Part shown: in pieces, positions 41,819 through 50,746 of the stretch | Numbering within the stretch: the first letter of the stretch is position 1 | Layout of the letters: each line of letters starts with the position of its first letter | Source: Calditrichota bacterium | GTDB taxonomy: Bacteria > CLD3 | Reading direction: 5' to 3' | Assembly: GCA_008501735.1 (NCBI GenBank) | Contig: QQUF01000045.1 | Location: 62,001 to 126,000, forward strand | DNA: 64,000 nucleotides | Notes under the pieces: model-generated | What the model was told of the DNA's origin: nothing | The model's database searches: none | The model's input: only the letters and a program-made list of their open reading frames with translations | Translations under genes and position numbers: made by a program

Positions 41819-42769
41819 ATGAAAAATAAGTTATTTTTTACATCTTTAATCGTCGCTTCCTTTTGTGGGAACGCTTTTGCAGCAGGCGGAACAGACCAAC
41901 TTTCTGTTAGTCCAAGAGCAAAAGCAATGGGTGACGCTTTTGTAGCACTTGCAAACGATGCTTTTGCAGTTCGTTACAATCCAGCAGGTTTAAGCCGTGT
42001 TGACGGATTTCTTGCAGGAATTTCTTACAACAAACCTTATGGTGAAAGTTTCCTAAAACATTTTTCAGGTTCTGTAACTCTTCCTTGGCACAGATTGTTC
42101 GGTTCTGAAAACAAGTTCGGAGTTTCGGCAATTTCTGCTGAATTTTTCACTGTTGATTACAACAATGGAAATTATAACAGTGTTGATAATGAACTTTGGA
42201 AAGAATCTGTGATTAGTTTTTCACACGGTGTGAAATTAATGGAAGATACGAACAGTAGTCTTAGTTTCGGTTTTTCAGCAAAATATTACAATCTTTCACT
42301 TGGAAAATCACTTCCAGATGCTGTTGGAAATCGTGAAGATTTGGGAAGCGGTGGAACTGTTGGAATTGACATTGGAGTTCAAGCAACTTTATGGCAACGT
42401 ACTTCTTTTGGTGGTTATTTGATGAATATCAACAGACCTTCTTTTGGTGAAGGGATTCACGAAGAAGACTTACCGAGAAAATTAGTTGTTGGTCTTGCTT
42501 ACGAGCCTTACGAACAAGTAATTACAACTTTGGATTTGGAACGTGAGCTTGGAAGAGATTCACAAGTTAAAACTGGGGTTGAATTTTGGGTTGTCGAAGA
42601 ACTTGCTTTAAGAGCAGGAATTAACTCAAATCCTAACACGCTTTTTGCAGGATTTGGACTAAGATTTAGAGGAGTAGAATTCGATTACTCTTTTAGTAAA
42701 CACCCTGTTTTAGATTTTACAAATCAATTCGGTTTGGCATTAGACTTAGACAAAATTCTTAAAAGATAA
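41819..42769 (+). CDS. PorV/PorQ-like outer-membrane beta-barrel
   Basis: The 316-residue product has a signal peptide (1-21) and the opening of the PorV/UPF0164 family: LSVSPRAKAMGDAFVALAND, then RYNPAGLSRVDG. The rest is a 14-strand-like barrel pattern ending DLDKILKR. PorV-type proteins are shuttles or anchors for type IX secreted cargo. It lies 22 bp after the lamin-tail protein gene, whose product has a sorting-type C-terminus, so cargo and partner may be encoded together. Confidence 0.85.
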   Translation: MKNKLFFTSLIVASFCGNAFAAGGTDQLSVSPRAKAMGDAFVALANDAFAVRYNPAGLSRVDGFLAGISYNKPYGESFLKHFSGSVTLPWHRLFGSENKFGVSAISAEFFTVDYNNGNYNSVDNELWKESVISFSHGVKLMEDTNSSLSFGFSAKYYNLSLGKSLPDAVGNREDLGSGGTVGIDIGVQATLWQRTSFGGYLMNINRPSFGEGIHEEDLPRKLVVGLAYEPYEQVITTLDLERELGRDSQVKTGVEFWVVEELALRAGINSNPNTLFAGFGLRFRGVEFDYSFSKHPVLDFTNQFGLALDLDKILKR

Positions 42770-42771
42770 AA

Positions 42772-45288
42772 ATGAGACAAATTAAAAAATATACTCTACT
42801 CTTTTTATTTTTCAGTTTCAGTTTTGGTTTTGCTAACGAAAATCTTTTGGATTTGAACAGAGCAACTTTAGAACAAATTGAATCTTTACCAATTCCTAAA
42901 GAATCTGCAAAAGAAATTTACGAATACATTACTTATAAAAAGTATCTTGATTCAGTTTATGAAATTCGTTACGTAAGCGGAATGACTCAAGAAACATTTG
43001 ATGAGTTGAAAGATTTAGTAAAAGTCGAACCTGTAGAATACGAAAATGAATACACAAAAAGATTAGTCGAGTTACAGTGGCTTGTTGAGCGTTATACAGA
43101 AGAAGATGGCTCAAGGCAAAATGATGAATATCTTGAACTTTTGCTTAAACCTACAAAGTTAAAAGATGCTCGTTATTCGGAATTGAATCGTTTGAGTGGA
43201 GTTTCTCCAATTGATGCAGCAGCTGTAATTAAGCACGTAGATAAAGGTATTAGAGTAAGAAACGTTAGAGATTTGAGAAACATCGATGGTCTTTCAAATT
43301 TTGGTTACAGAAATACTCGAAATTTTATTGATTTCAATGAAGAAGAAGACAATAAATTTCACTTGAGTTACAGAACAACAATTTCAAACTTGCCTTACTT
43401 TTCTGGTGATGACGAAGCTTCAACTGACATTATCGGTTCAACAAACAACTTAGACAGACCTCACGTTTTACACAAGCTCAGATTTTCAAAAGGAAATATG
43501 AAAAGTGGAGTTGCTTACCACAGACGTGCAGGAGAAGATGCAGGTTTTTCTGACGGACCAACTGTAAAATGGTATCACGGTTTTGAAAAAATCGGAAGCA
43601 AAGACTACGAATTAAGAAAACTCTACTTCGGAAATTACCACATTTCTTGGGGACAAGGTTTGGTAATGGAAAACACAGATTCATTTTCTTCAAGAAGCAC
43701 AGGTTTGGGTTTCAGAAAAAGAACTGACGGAGTTATCGGAGACTTAAGCTCAACTGACGAATTTGCTTTTCGAGGAATGGCTTTTGAAGGTTACATAAAA
43801 GATTTTAGAGTTTTAGGCTTTGCTTCACTTGACAAAAAAGATGCTGTTAATGATTCAAAACCCGGTTCAAATGCTTGGGACGGATATTTTATTTCTGACT
43901 CAAGAAATGACTTTCCATTCTATGACGACAACGGAATAATAATTTCAGACTCACTTGTTGTTGAAAAAGACCAAGTCAAAGAATTTACTTATGGTGGGCA
44001 AATTCAATACTCTTTCCAACCCGGAATGAATCTTGGACTCTCATTTTATGAAAGCCAATACAATAAAGAACTCACTCCAAGAATCGAAAACCTAATCCGA
44101 ACAAGCGAGCTTGACAGAGTAGAAACAATTGACAGTGAAATCAAAAATCGTTACGCTTCAAAAGACGCAAACACAGTTTTTGGTGAAAACACATCTTACA
44201 GAAGAATTGTTGGAACTGACTTTCAATACGTTAGAGGAAATTATTCTTTTCAAGGTGAAGTTGCTTCACTTTTGGATTACCGAAACACAAATTCATTTGA
44301 AGTTGACTCAACAAAAGCTCTTGGCTTCAAAGACAGTCCAAAAGCAGTTGTGCTGAGTGCTTACATCCAATACGACACTTTTAATTTCTTGGCTCTTTAC
44401 AGAAATTACGACAGAAGATTTGACAATCCTTACAACAGAGGTTTTGCAAACTACTCTGGTTTTAAAGGCACAATTGCCGAAGATGACTTTAGAGTTTTAA
44501 ATCCAAATATGCTTCTTTTACAAGAAAATTCTTACACTCCACAATCGGAAGAAGGAATGTTTTTTGCAACTCGTTACCAACCTTCAAGAAGATTCGTGGT
44601 TTCTTTAAATTATGACATTTGGACAAGAAAACCTGATTTTGCAGATAATTTTAGATTTGTTACAAACGTTGAGTTCAGACCAACTTTCAATTTAAGACTT
44701 CGATGGAGAAATAAACTTCAATCCAGAGATGGCTCAAATGCACTTTCTAAAAACGGATTTGATAACAACGAAAATATCTTTTCTGCAAGAATGTTTCTTT
44801 CTAAAAGAAATCAAATCGAACTTAGATATTTTATTTCTAGTATCAAATTCCGCTCTCGCCCAAGACTTTCTAACACAACTTTAACAGACAATCAAGGCGG
44901 TGGAAACTCAATCTTTGGAAATGTTGGCGATAATTCAGAAGTTCTTTCATTTGCAATCAATCATAACTTTTCTGAAAAACTTAAGCTCAAACTTTGGGCA
45001 GGAATTTATCGTGGATTCTTTTGGGCTTTTGAAGACACACACTTTGGAGTTTTTGATGGAAATGGAATTCGTTACAGAGCATTGTTAACAAGTGCAATTA
45101 CTCCAAATATTTCAATGAGATTACACTACATCGTTGACCACCAGCTCGAAATTCGTAACCACGAAGCAAGAGATTTTAACGCAATTGCTCCTGAAGGAGC
45201 TTCAAGTACAGGACCTGATTACTTTGGTGACAGAGTTGATAAAAGTCCTGAAAATGTATTTTTCCTACAATTTGATTATAATTTTTAA
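42772..45288 (+). CDS. Helix-hairpin-helix outer-membrane barrel protein
   Basis: This 838-residue protein has a signal peptide (1-20). A ComEA-like helix-hairpin-helix region follows, with LLDLNRATLEQIESLP near 24-40 and YEIRYVSGMTQETFDEL near 61-77. A second such pair is at about 138-190 (LSGVSPIDAAAVIKHV; NIDGLSNFGYRNTRNFID). The remaining 600 residues are aromatic-rich beta-strands ending FFLQFDYNF, a typical barrel C-terminus. HhH motifs bind the DNA backbone without sequence specificity. DNA binding at the surface or periplasm is possible but unproven. It starts 2 bp after the PorV-like gene. Confidence 0.82.
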   Translation: MRQIKKYTLLFLFFSFSFGFANENLLDLNRATLEQIESLPIPKESAKEIYEYITYKKYLDSVYEIRYVSGMTQETFDELKDLVKVEPVEYENEYTKRLVELQWLVERYTEEDGSRQNDEYLELLLKPTKLKDARYSELNRLSGVSPIDAAAVIKHVDKGIRVRNVRDLRNIDGLSNFGYRNTRNFIDFNEEEDNKFHLSYRTTISNLPYFSGDDEASTDIIGSTNNLDRPHVLHKLRFSKGNMKSGVAYHRRAGEDAGFSDGPTVKWYHGFEKIGSKDYELRKLYFGNYHISWGQGLVMENTDSFSSRSTGLGFRKRTDGVIGDLSSTDEFAFRGMAFEGYIKDFRVLGFASLDKKDAVNDSKPGSNAWDGYFISDSRNDFPFYDDNGIIISDSLVVEKDQVKEFTYGGQIQYSFQPGMNLGLSFYESQYNKELTPRIENLIRTSELDRVETIDSEIKNRYASKDANTVFGENTSYRRIVGTDFQYVRGNYSFQGEVASLLDYRNTNSFEVDSTKALGFKDSPKAVVLSAYIQYDTFNFLALYRNYDRRFDNPYNRGFANYSGFKGTIAEDDFRVLNPNMLLLQENSYTPQSEEGMFFATRYQPSRRFVVSLNYDIWTRKPDFADNFRFVTNVEFRPTFNLRLRWRNKLQSRDGSNALSKNGFDNNENIFSARMFLSKRNQIELRYFISSIKFRSRPRLSNTTLTDNQGGGNSIFGNVGDNSEVLSFAINHNFSEKLKLKLWAGIYRGFFWAFEDTHFGVFDGNGIRYRALLTSAITPNISMRLHYIVDHQLEIRNHEARDFNAIAPEGASSTGPDYFGDRVDKSPENVFFLQFDYNF

Positions 45289-45304
45289 TGGAGCGTTAGC
45301 TTAA

Positions 45305-46753
45305 ATGAAAAAACTCCTTACAACAATAAATTTAGTTTTAATAAGTTCTCAAGCATTTTCTTTCGGTTTTAATGACCAAGCTTACGGTTCAAAATTTGAA
45401 GGAATGAATGCACGGAATTTGTCTTTAGGTAAAACTTCAATTACTTCTGACTACTCTCCAAGTTCATTGATGAAAAATCCTGCATTACTTGGCAAAAGTA
45501 GCAATTTCAAATTTTCAGTTGGCAGTTACTTTACTGGAATCAACGAACGTCGTGCAATGCCAATTTATGACTCTTTCGACTCAAGAACTATTGAAACAAC
45601 CGTTGCAAAAAACGATGACATTTATTACAACCCATACTTTGCAATGAGTTACGGATTTTATCTTGATGCAATTGATAGCAAAATTGGTTTGGCAGTTGGT
45701 TACTTTCCTGCTTACTCTTTTGACTACAATTACACAGAAGACATTCGTAACAACGACCCTTTTTCGCTTAGCACAAGAGATGTAATTATTGCAAGAGCGA
45801 CAAGGAAAATGGAAGGCTCGATTGATGCCTTGTCTTTTGGGTTTTCAGAAACTTTTAGTAATATTTCGATTGGTGCTTCTTTAGCTCTTTACAAAATTGG
45901 TGGCAAAACTAAATACCTCGAAAGACTGCTTGACACAACAGGCGGCAAAAATATTAGTAACGACCAAATTATTGCTGTTACTGATTACGAAATTACTGTT
46001 ACTGACGAAATTAGCAATACTCCTTTTGGTTTAAATTTTGGTGCAAATTACGATTTAAACGAAAGATTTTCATTTGGAGCTTTTGTTCAAACTCCTGTAG
46101 AATTTAAATTTGAAAACAAGAAACTTGGCTTTAAAGATTCTGCAACTGGATTAGACACAACTTTTACGATTGAAGATTTAACAGACATTACTTCTTTACA
46201 AAATATTTCTATCGGTAGCGAATACTCTTACAAAACTCCTCTTTCAATGGGATTTGGAACGACTTTCAAACCAAGAAATGAGTTTAATGCAAAAGTTTAT
46301 TTCGACGTTGAAATGACAAAATGGAGTTCAATCAACACAGACACGACTTTTACAGGTGAATCTGAAAGAAACATTTACCGCTCAACAAATCTTTACAGAA
46401 CAGTTGACGAAGATTCTTTAATTGCTCCAGTGAATAAATTTGAAGACACTTGGGAGTTCAAACTCGGAGTTGAATACATTTTTGAAAATGGAGTTCCAAT
46501 TAGAATAGGTTTTGATTACTCACCAACTTATTATTTTGAGGACGTTATTTACACAAATGTTACTCTTGGAACAGGCTGGAATTTTGGAAACTTAACAGTT
46601 GATGTTGGAATGTCTCTTGGGCAAATCGAATATACTCAACCACATCTTTTCACTCCAACGCTTTACTACCAAAACCCAATTCAGCAGCAAGAAACTGTAA
46701 AAGTCAAAGAATCGCTTCTTAAAACAATGATTTCTGCAACTTACGAATTTTAA
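45305..46753 (+). CDS. FadL/OmpP1-like outer-membrane protein
   Basis: The 482-residue product has a signal peptide (about 1-19, ending QAFSFG). An N-terminal hatch-like segment reads GMNARNLSLGKTSIT and then PSSLMKNPALLGKSS, the pattern of OmpP1/FadL/TodX transporters. Long beta-strands follow, ending MISATYEF with the aromatic C-terminus recognised by Bam. It may import hydrophobic solutes. It is the fourth gene of the set and ends at a 13-bp-stem terminator. Confidence 0.82.
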   Translation: MKKLLTTINLVLISSQAFSFGFNDQAYGSKFEGMNARNLSLGKTSITSDYSPSSLMKNPALLGKSSNFKFSVGSYFTGINERRAMPIYDSFDSRTIETTVAKNDDIYYNPYFAMSYGFYLDAIDSKIGLAVGYFPAYSFDYNYTEDIRNNDPFSLSTRDVIIARATRKMEGSIDALSFGFSETFSNISIGASLALYKIGGKTKYLERLLDTTGGKNISNDQIIAVTDYEITVTDEISNTPFGLNFGANYDLNERFSFGAFVQTPVEFKFENKKLGFKDSATGLDTTFTIEDLTDITSLQNISIGSEYSYKTPLSMGFGTTFKPRNEFNAKVYFDVEMTKWSSINTDTTFTGESERNIYRSTNLYRTVDEDSLIAPVNKFEDTWEFKLGVEYIFENGVPIRIGFDYSPTYYFEDVIYTNVTLGTGWNFGNLTVDVGMSLGQIEYTQPHLFTPTLYYQNPIQQQETVKVKESLLKTMISATYEF

Positions 46754-46763
46754 GATTTATCTT

Positions 46764-46800
46764 ATCTATCAGATGGCTCAAATCCATCTGATAGATTTTC
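46764..46800 (+). terminator. Rho-independent terminator
   Basis: Perfect 13-bp arms ATCTATCAGATGG (46764-46776) and CCATCTGATAGAT (46784-46796) with a 7-base loop, followed by TTTCCC. It closes the four-gene envelope set. Nothing else is seen in 46800-46940. Confidence 0.85.
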
Positions 46801-46940
46801 CCTCCTTAAACTTTTCATTTCAACGAGTCAGTTTTCCAATCAACGAGGAAAATTGCTTTTCTAACGAGACCTAATTTTCTCAACCCACTTTTTTCATTAA
46901 AATTCCTGTGTATTTAAAAATAAACCAACAGGATAAAAAA

Positions 46941-47345
46941 ATGAAAACCTTTTTAATTTATTCAATCGCATTTTTTCAAGTAATTACTTTCTCTTTAATT
47001 TTCGACGTTAAAGTCTCTGAGACTTCAACACATTTTTATGAATTAGTTTTGAATGAAGAATTGATTAACGAAGAGTTGAAAGAAAACAGAATAACTCCTA
47101 AAATTGATATTTATGTGGGAAAACTTAAAAAAGGAAGTCAGTCTCTTTTAAAAGATGCAGAGTTTAACAAGGGCTTTCTTTCAGAATTAGTAAGAACCGG
47201 AAATGAAGTTTCAGAAGTAACAATTCTTGTCAAACACGAAAAAAGAATCCTCAAAAAAATATTAGTTCCAGCGATAGGAAACGGACAAATTTCAAAATTT
47301 GACATCTTTTCAAATACTTTATGGGTCTGTTTTTTGGACAAGTAA
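46941..47345 (+). CDS. Hypothetical secreted or membrane-anchored protein
   Basis: The best start is the ATG at 46941, with an AGGA sequence upstream, giving 134 residues. An earlier in-frame start at 46908 would put hydrophilic residues before the hydrophobic segment. Residues 1-22 (MKTFLIYSIAFFQVITFSLIF) are a signal or anchor. The rest is a mixed Lys/Glu-rich soluble domain with DIYVGKLKKGSQSLL and VTILVKHEKRILKKI. No family recognised. Confidence 0.55.
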   Translation: MKTFLIYSIAFFQVITFSLIFDVKVSETSTHFYELVLNEELINEELKENRITPKIDIYVGKLKKGSQSLLKDAEFNKGFLSELVRTGNEVSEVTILVKHEKRILKKILVPAIGNGQISKFDIFSNTLWVCFLDK

Positions 47346-47440
47346 ATTTCAATTTTTTCAGTTTGGATTTTCAATTTGTTTTCAAAATTGATTTAGGTTA
47401 ATTTTACTCAATTCTTAACTAACCTACTTTCGAGGACAAA

Positions 47441-48817
47441 ATGAAAAAAATCTACTCTTTTTTAACTCTTGCCTTTTTATGTTTTGGAGTTTATTCAAAC
47501 TCATTCGCTCTTCCAGGTGACACAACTTACGTTACAACATTCGACGAAGAATTTCACAATTGGGCTACACCTCACGACTCAGTTTTTGTTCTTCCAAGCA
47601 CAAGTGGAAAAATTTTTAGTAAAGTTACACTCTTTTACACAATTGCTTGCCCATACGCAACTCCTGGAGCAGAATGTGATCCTTGGGATAGAACAGGTTA
47701 CTTAGGTTTGTTCACAAATGACACAACTTACTACGAAGTTGCAAGAATTATTACACCTTACAGTATTAGTCAATCGCAATTTAATGGACCAGGTTCTTGT
47801 ACTTGGGAAATTGATGTTACTGATTACCAAACACTTTTGAGTGATTCACTAAAAATGAGAACCAAAATCGAATCTTGGATTGGTGGTGAAAGAGGCTGGA
47901 TTGTTACAACAGAATTTCAATTTATTGAAGCAGAAGTTGGTGAAGTAGTTAGCTTTCCTTACAAAGTCGAAAACCTCTGGCAGAATTATTCTGTAGTTTA
48001 CGGTGATCCAGCAGTTCCAATCGATAGCACTTTAGCTCCAATTGATGTAATGATTGATATAAATGCTGATTCTGTGAAAATGAGAGTTATGACAACAGGA
48101 CACGGACAAGGTGGTTACGACAATGCAGCAGAATTTTATAATTCTTCACACTACTTTTTTATGAATGGAAACATTAAGGCTCACAACTTTTGGCGAAGTA
48201 ATTGCCCTCAAAACACTTGTTCTCCTCAAGGTGGAAATTGGACTCCGGGAAGATTTGGTTGGTGTCCTGGAGACAAAGTTGATCCATTGGTTTGGGACGT
48301 TACAAGCTTAGTAACTCCTGGACAAACTGCAACTGCTGAATACAGACCTGACTTATTAGTCCCTTATGAAAATGTTTGTCGTCCAAATAATCCAAATTGT
48401 GTTACTGACCCAAATTTTTGCCCAGATTGTAACTACAATTCTACTGGTCATACTCAACCAATTTATTCAATTCAAAGCCAATTAGTGTTTTACCAAAATG
48501 TTACTGTTGTTGGAGTAGAAGAAAATTCAAATCCAAAGCCTGAAAATTTCATTTTACTTTCAAATTACCCGAACCCATTCAACCCAAGCACTACAATTAA
48601 TTATGAATTACAAATTATGAATTACGAATTTGGTTCAATTCAAATCTTTAATCTTTTAGGCGAAAAAGTTCGTGAGTTTGAAATTTCTAATTCCAAAGGT
48701 TCAGTAGTTTGGGACGGGACAAATTCTGACGGAAAACAAGTGAGTTCAGGAATTTATCTTTACACTTTGAAAGCAGGAAAATTCACTAAAAGCGAAAAGA
48801 TGTTACTTTTAAAATGA
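47441..48817 (+). CDS. PNGase F-like peptide-N-glycosidase with sorting domain
   Basis: The 458-residue product has a signal peptide (1-23). Residues about 28-350 match the two jelly-roll domains of PNGase F. By my alignment to the known enzyme, the catalytic acids Asp60, Glu118 and Glu206 correspond to Asp83 (CDPWDR), Glu144 (KIESWIGG) and Glu231 (DNAAEFYNSSH). The RFGWCPGDKV motif is near 271. The C-terminal 85 residues are a type IX-like domain (NYPNPFNPSTTIN ... SSGIYLYTL). PNGase F removes N-glycans from Asn. The start has GAGGA upstream. GNAT overlaps its stop by 4 bases. Confidence 0.88.
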   Translation: MKKIYSFLTLAFLCFGVYSNSFALPGDTTYVTTFDEEFHNWATPHDSVFVLPSTSGKIFSKVTLFYTIACPYATPGAECDPWDRTGYLGLFTNDTTYYEVARIITPYSISQSQFNGPGSCTWEIDVTDYQTLLSDSLKMRTKIESWIGGERGWIVTTEFQFIEAEVGEVVSFPYKVENLWQNYSVVYGDPAVPIDSTLAPIDVMIDINADSVKMRVMTTGHGQGGYDNAAEFYNSSHYFFMNGNIKAHNFWRSNCPQNTCSPQGGNWTPGRFGWCPGDKVDPLVWDVTSLVTPGQTATAEYRPDLLVPYENVCRPNNPNCVTDPNFCPDCNYNSTGHTQPIYSIQSQLVFYQNVTVVGVEENSNPKPENFILLSNYPNPFNPSTTINYELQIMNYEFGSIQIFNLLGEKVREFEISNSKGSVVWDGTNSDGKQVSSGIYLYTLKAGKFTKSEKMLLLK

Positions 48818-49317
48818 TTAGAAAATTGAATTTTGAAGACATTAATTCTTTTATAAAAATAAGATTAGAGAGCCTCAGAGTAAACCCTGAGGCTTTTTTA
48901 ACGACTTACGACGAAGACCATTGCCACGATTTAAAAGCAATTACAGAAAAGTTTGAACAACACAACGAAAATAATTTCATTCTGGGAAAATTCGTAGAAA
49001 ACGAGCTAGTTGGAATTGTAGGTTTGTTCAGAGAACAAAGAATTAAAACTTTGCATAAAGCAATGGTTTGGGGCGTTTTTATTAAAGAAGAATTTAGAGG
49101 GAAAGGCTACTCAAGAGATTTAATGGATGAATGTTTAAGACTTGCTAAAACCTTAGAAGGACTTGAATTAATTAATATTTCAGTGGTCTCAGAAAACCAA
49201 AGAGCCTTTAAACTTTACAAAAGTTTAGGTTTTGACGAATGGGGTTTTGAGAAAAATGCAATGAAACACAATGGAATTTATTACGACGAATATTTTTTAG
49301 TTATAAATTTATGGTAG
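48814..49317 (+). CDS. GNAT family N-acetyltransferase
   Basis: This 167-residue protein has the GNAT fold: MIRKLNFEDINSFIKIRLESL at the start, AMVWGVFIKEEFRGKGYSRDLMDE with the acetyl-CoA loop (R-G-K-G, near 92-97), and SVVSENQRAFKLYKSLGF near 128-145. It transfers an acyl group from acyl-CoA to an amine; the substrate is unknown. Its ATG overlaps the PNGase stop (ATGA). Confidence 0.9.
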   Translation: MIRKLNFEDINSFIKIRLESLRVNPEAFLTTYDEDHCHDLKAITEKFEQHNENNFILGKFVENELVGIVGLFREQRIKTLHKAMVWGVFIKEEFRGKGYSRDLMDECLRLAKTLEGLELINISVVSENQRAFKLYKSLGFDEWGFEKNAMKHNGIYYDEYFLVINLW

Positions 49318-49341
49318 AACTCAAATCGGAAAGGTAAAAAA

Positions 49342-49941
49342 ATGATTTTGGAAAAGGTAAACGAGAACCCTTTTGAACAATTTAAAATTTGGTACCAAGA
49401 AGCAAATAAAATTGAAACTGTTCCAATTATTGAAACAATGTGCCTTTCCACAATTGACGCAAACGGTTTCCCAGATTCAAGAGTTGTTTTGCTGAAAAGT
49501 TTTGACGAAGATGGATTTACTTTTTACACAAATTTGAACTCTGTTAAATGTAAACATTTAGAAAAAAATCCTTTTGCATCACTTTGTTTTCATTGGCAAA
49601 ACCTAAAAAGACAAGTTCGTATTCAAGGAAAAGTTTCACAAGTTCTTGACTCTATTGCTGATGAATATTTTGCAAGTCGTCCAAGAGGAAGTCAAATCGG
49701 AGCTTGGGCTTCTGAACAAAGTGAAGTTTTGGCGAGCCGTGAAATTCTTTTAAAAAAAGTAACTGATTTTGAGAAAAAATTTGAAAACCAAGAAATTCCA
49801 AGACCTGACTTCTGGTCAGGTTTCGTAGTTAAACCTTTTAAAATTGAATTTTGGCAAGACCAAGAAAACCGACTACACGACAGGTTCCAGTATTCTTTAC
49901 AAAATGATAATTCTTGGAAAATCGTGAGGTTAAACCCATAA
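49342..49941 (+). CDS. pdxH: Pyridoxamine 5'-phosphate oxidase
   Basis: The 199-residue protein matches PdxH along its length: SRVVLLKSFDEDGFTFYTN near 49-67, FHWQNLKRQVRIQG near 86-99, SRPRGSQIGAWASEQS near 115-130 and the C-terminal FWQDQENRLHDRFQY. It oxidises PNP or PMP to pyridoxal 5'-phosphate with FMN. It is followed immediately by the HAD phosphatase gene. Confidence 0.96.
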   Translation: MILEKVNENPFEQFKIWYQEANKIETVPIIETMCLSTIDANGFPDSRVVLLKSFDEDGFTFYTNLNSVKCKHLEKNPFASLCFHWQNLKRQVRIQGKVSQVLDSIADEYFASRPRGSQIGAWASEQSEVLASREILLKKVTDFEKKFENQEIPRPDFWSGFVVKPFKIEFWQDQENRLHDRFQYSLQNDNSWKIVRLNP

Positions 49942-49942
49942 G

Positions 49943-50578
49943 ATGCCAAAATTTGACTTAATAATCTTTGACCTTGACGGAACCTTGGTTGACTCTTCGC
50001 TTGACCTCGCAAACTCAACAAACCAAATGCTTTCTGAATTCGATTTACCGCTTCACTCTGTTGAAAAGATAAAATCTTTCATCGGAAACGGAGCAAAGAA
50101 GCTAATTGAAAGAAGCCTTCCAAAAGATTCTGAAATTTCAGTTGAAAAAGCACTGAACAGATTCCAAGAGGTTTATAAAGAAAAATGTTTGGAAAACACA
50201 AACTTCTTCCCACAAGTTAGAGAAACAATTTTACAAATTTCGGGAATTCCTTTAGGAGTTCTTTCAAACAAGCCTGACAAATTCACAAAAGAAATTATTC
50301 GTTCACTTGGACTTTTCGATAATTTTGATTTTGTTTATGGAGCAGATTATTTTGGGCTTCTTAAGCCGAATCCTGAATTGATTGAAAAGATAAAAGGCGA
50401 TGCAAAAAATATTCTTTATGTCGGTGACAGCATTGTTGATTTAACCTTTGCACAAAATTCTAAAGTCAGTTCGTGCATCGTAACTTACGGATTGGGGAAT
50501 TTGGAGGAAATCAGAAAACTTGAACCTGATTTTTTGATTGATGATTTTGAAGAACTGCTTAAAATCTTGGATTTGTAA
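49943..50578 (+). CDS. HAD-superfamily phosphatase (phosphoglycolate phosphatase-like)
   Basis: In this 211-residue protein, motif I is FDLDGTLVDSS with nucleophile Asp10 and Asp12. Motif II is in LGVLSNKPD near 95-103, motif III is the Lys in LLKPNPE near 134 and motif IV is VGDSIVDLTFA near 154. The alpha-helical cap (about 20-80) resembles Gph. Likely a phosphoglycolate or similar phosphatase. It begins 1 bp after the pdxH stop; co-transcription with pdxH could also suggest a B6-phosphate substrate. Confidence 0.88.
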   Translation: MPKFDLIIFDLDGTLVDSSLDLANSTNQMLSEFDLPLHSVEKIKSFIGNGAKKLIERSLPKDSEISVEKALNRFQEVYKEKCLENTNFFPQVRETILQISGIPLGVLSNKPDKFTKEIIRSLGLFDNFDFVYGADYFGLLKPNPELIEKIKGDAKNILYVGDSIVDLTFAQNSKVSSCIVTYGLGNLEEIRKLEPDFLIDDFEELLKILDL

Positions 50579-50604
50579 TTTTGCTTGAAGCATAAAACTG
50601 TTAA

Positions 50605-50646
50605 AACAAAAAATGCAGATTGTGTGGAGGGAAGCACAACCTGCAT
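50605..50646 (-). terminator. Terminator hairpin for the TPR/lipocalin-like gene
   Basis: Arms ATGCAGATTGTG (50613-50624) and CACAACCTGCAT (50635-50646) with one mismatch. Read on the minus strand the stem is followed by TTTTTTGTTTTA, so it ends the minus gene, whose stop is at 50747. Confidence 0.7.
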
Positions 50647-50746
50647 CAAAATAAGTAAATTCTTTAAACGGAGGAAATTTGTAAGTAAGTTAACCGACTC
50701 ATATTTCGGTTGAAATTTTACTTTGTTTCATTTTTTTTGAAAAAAA

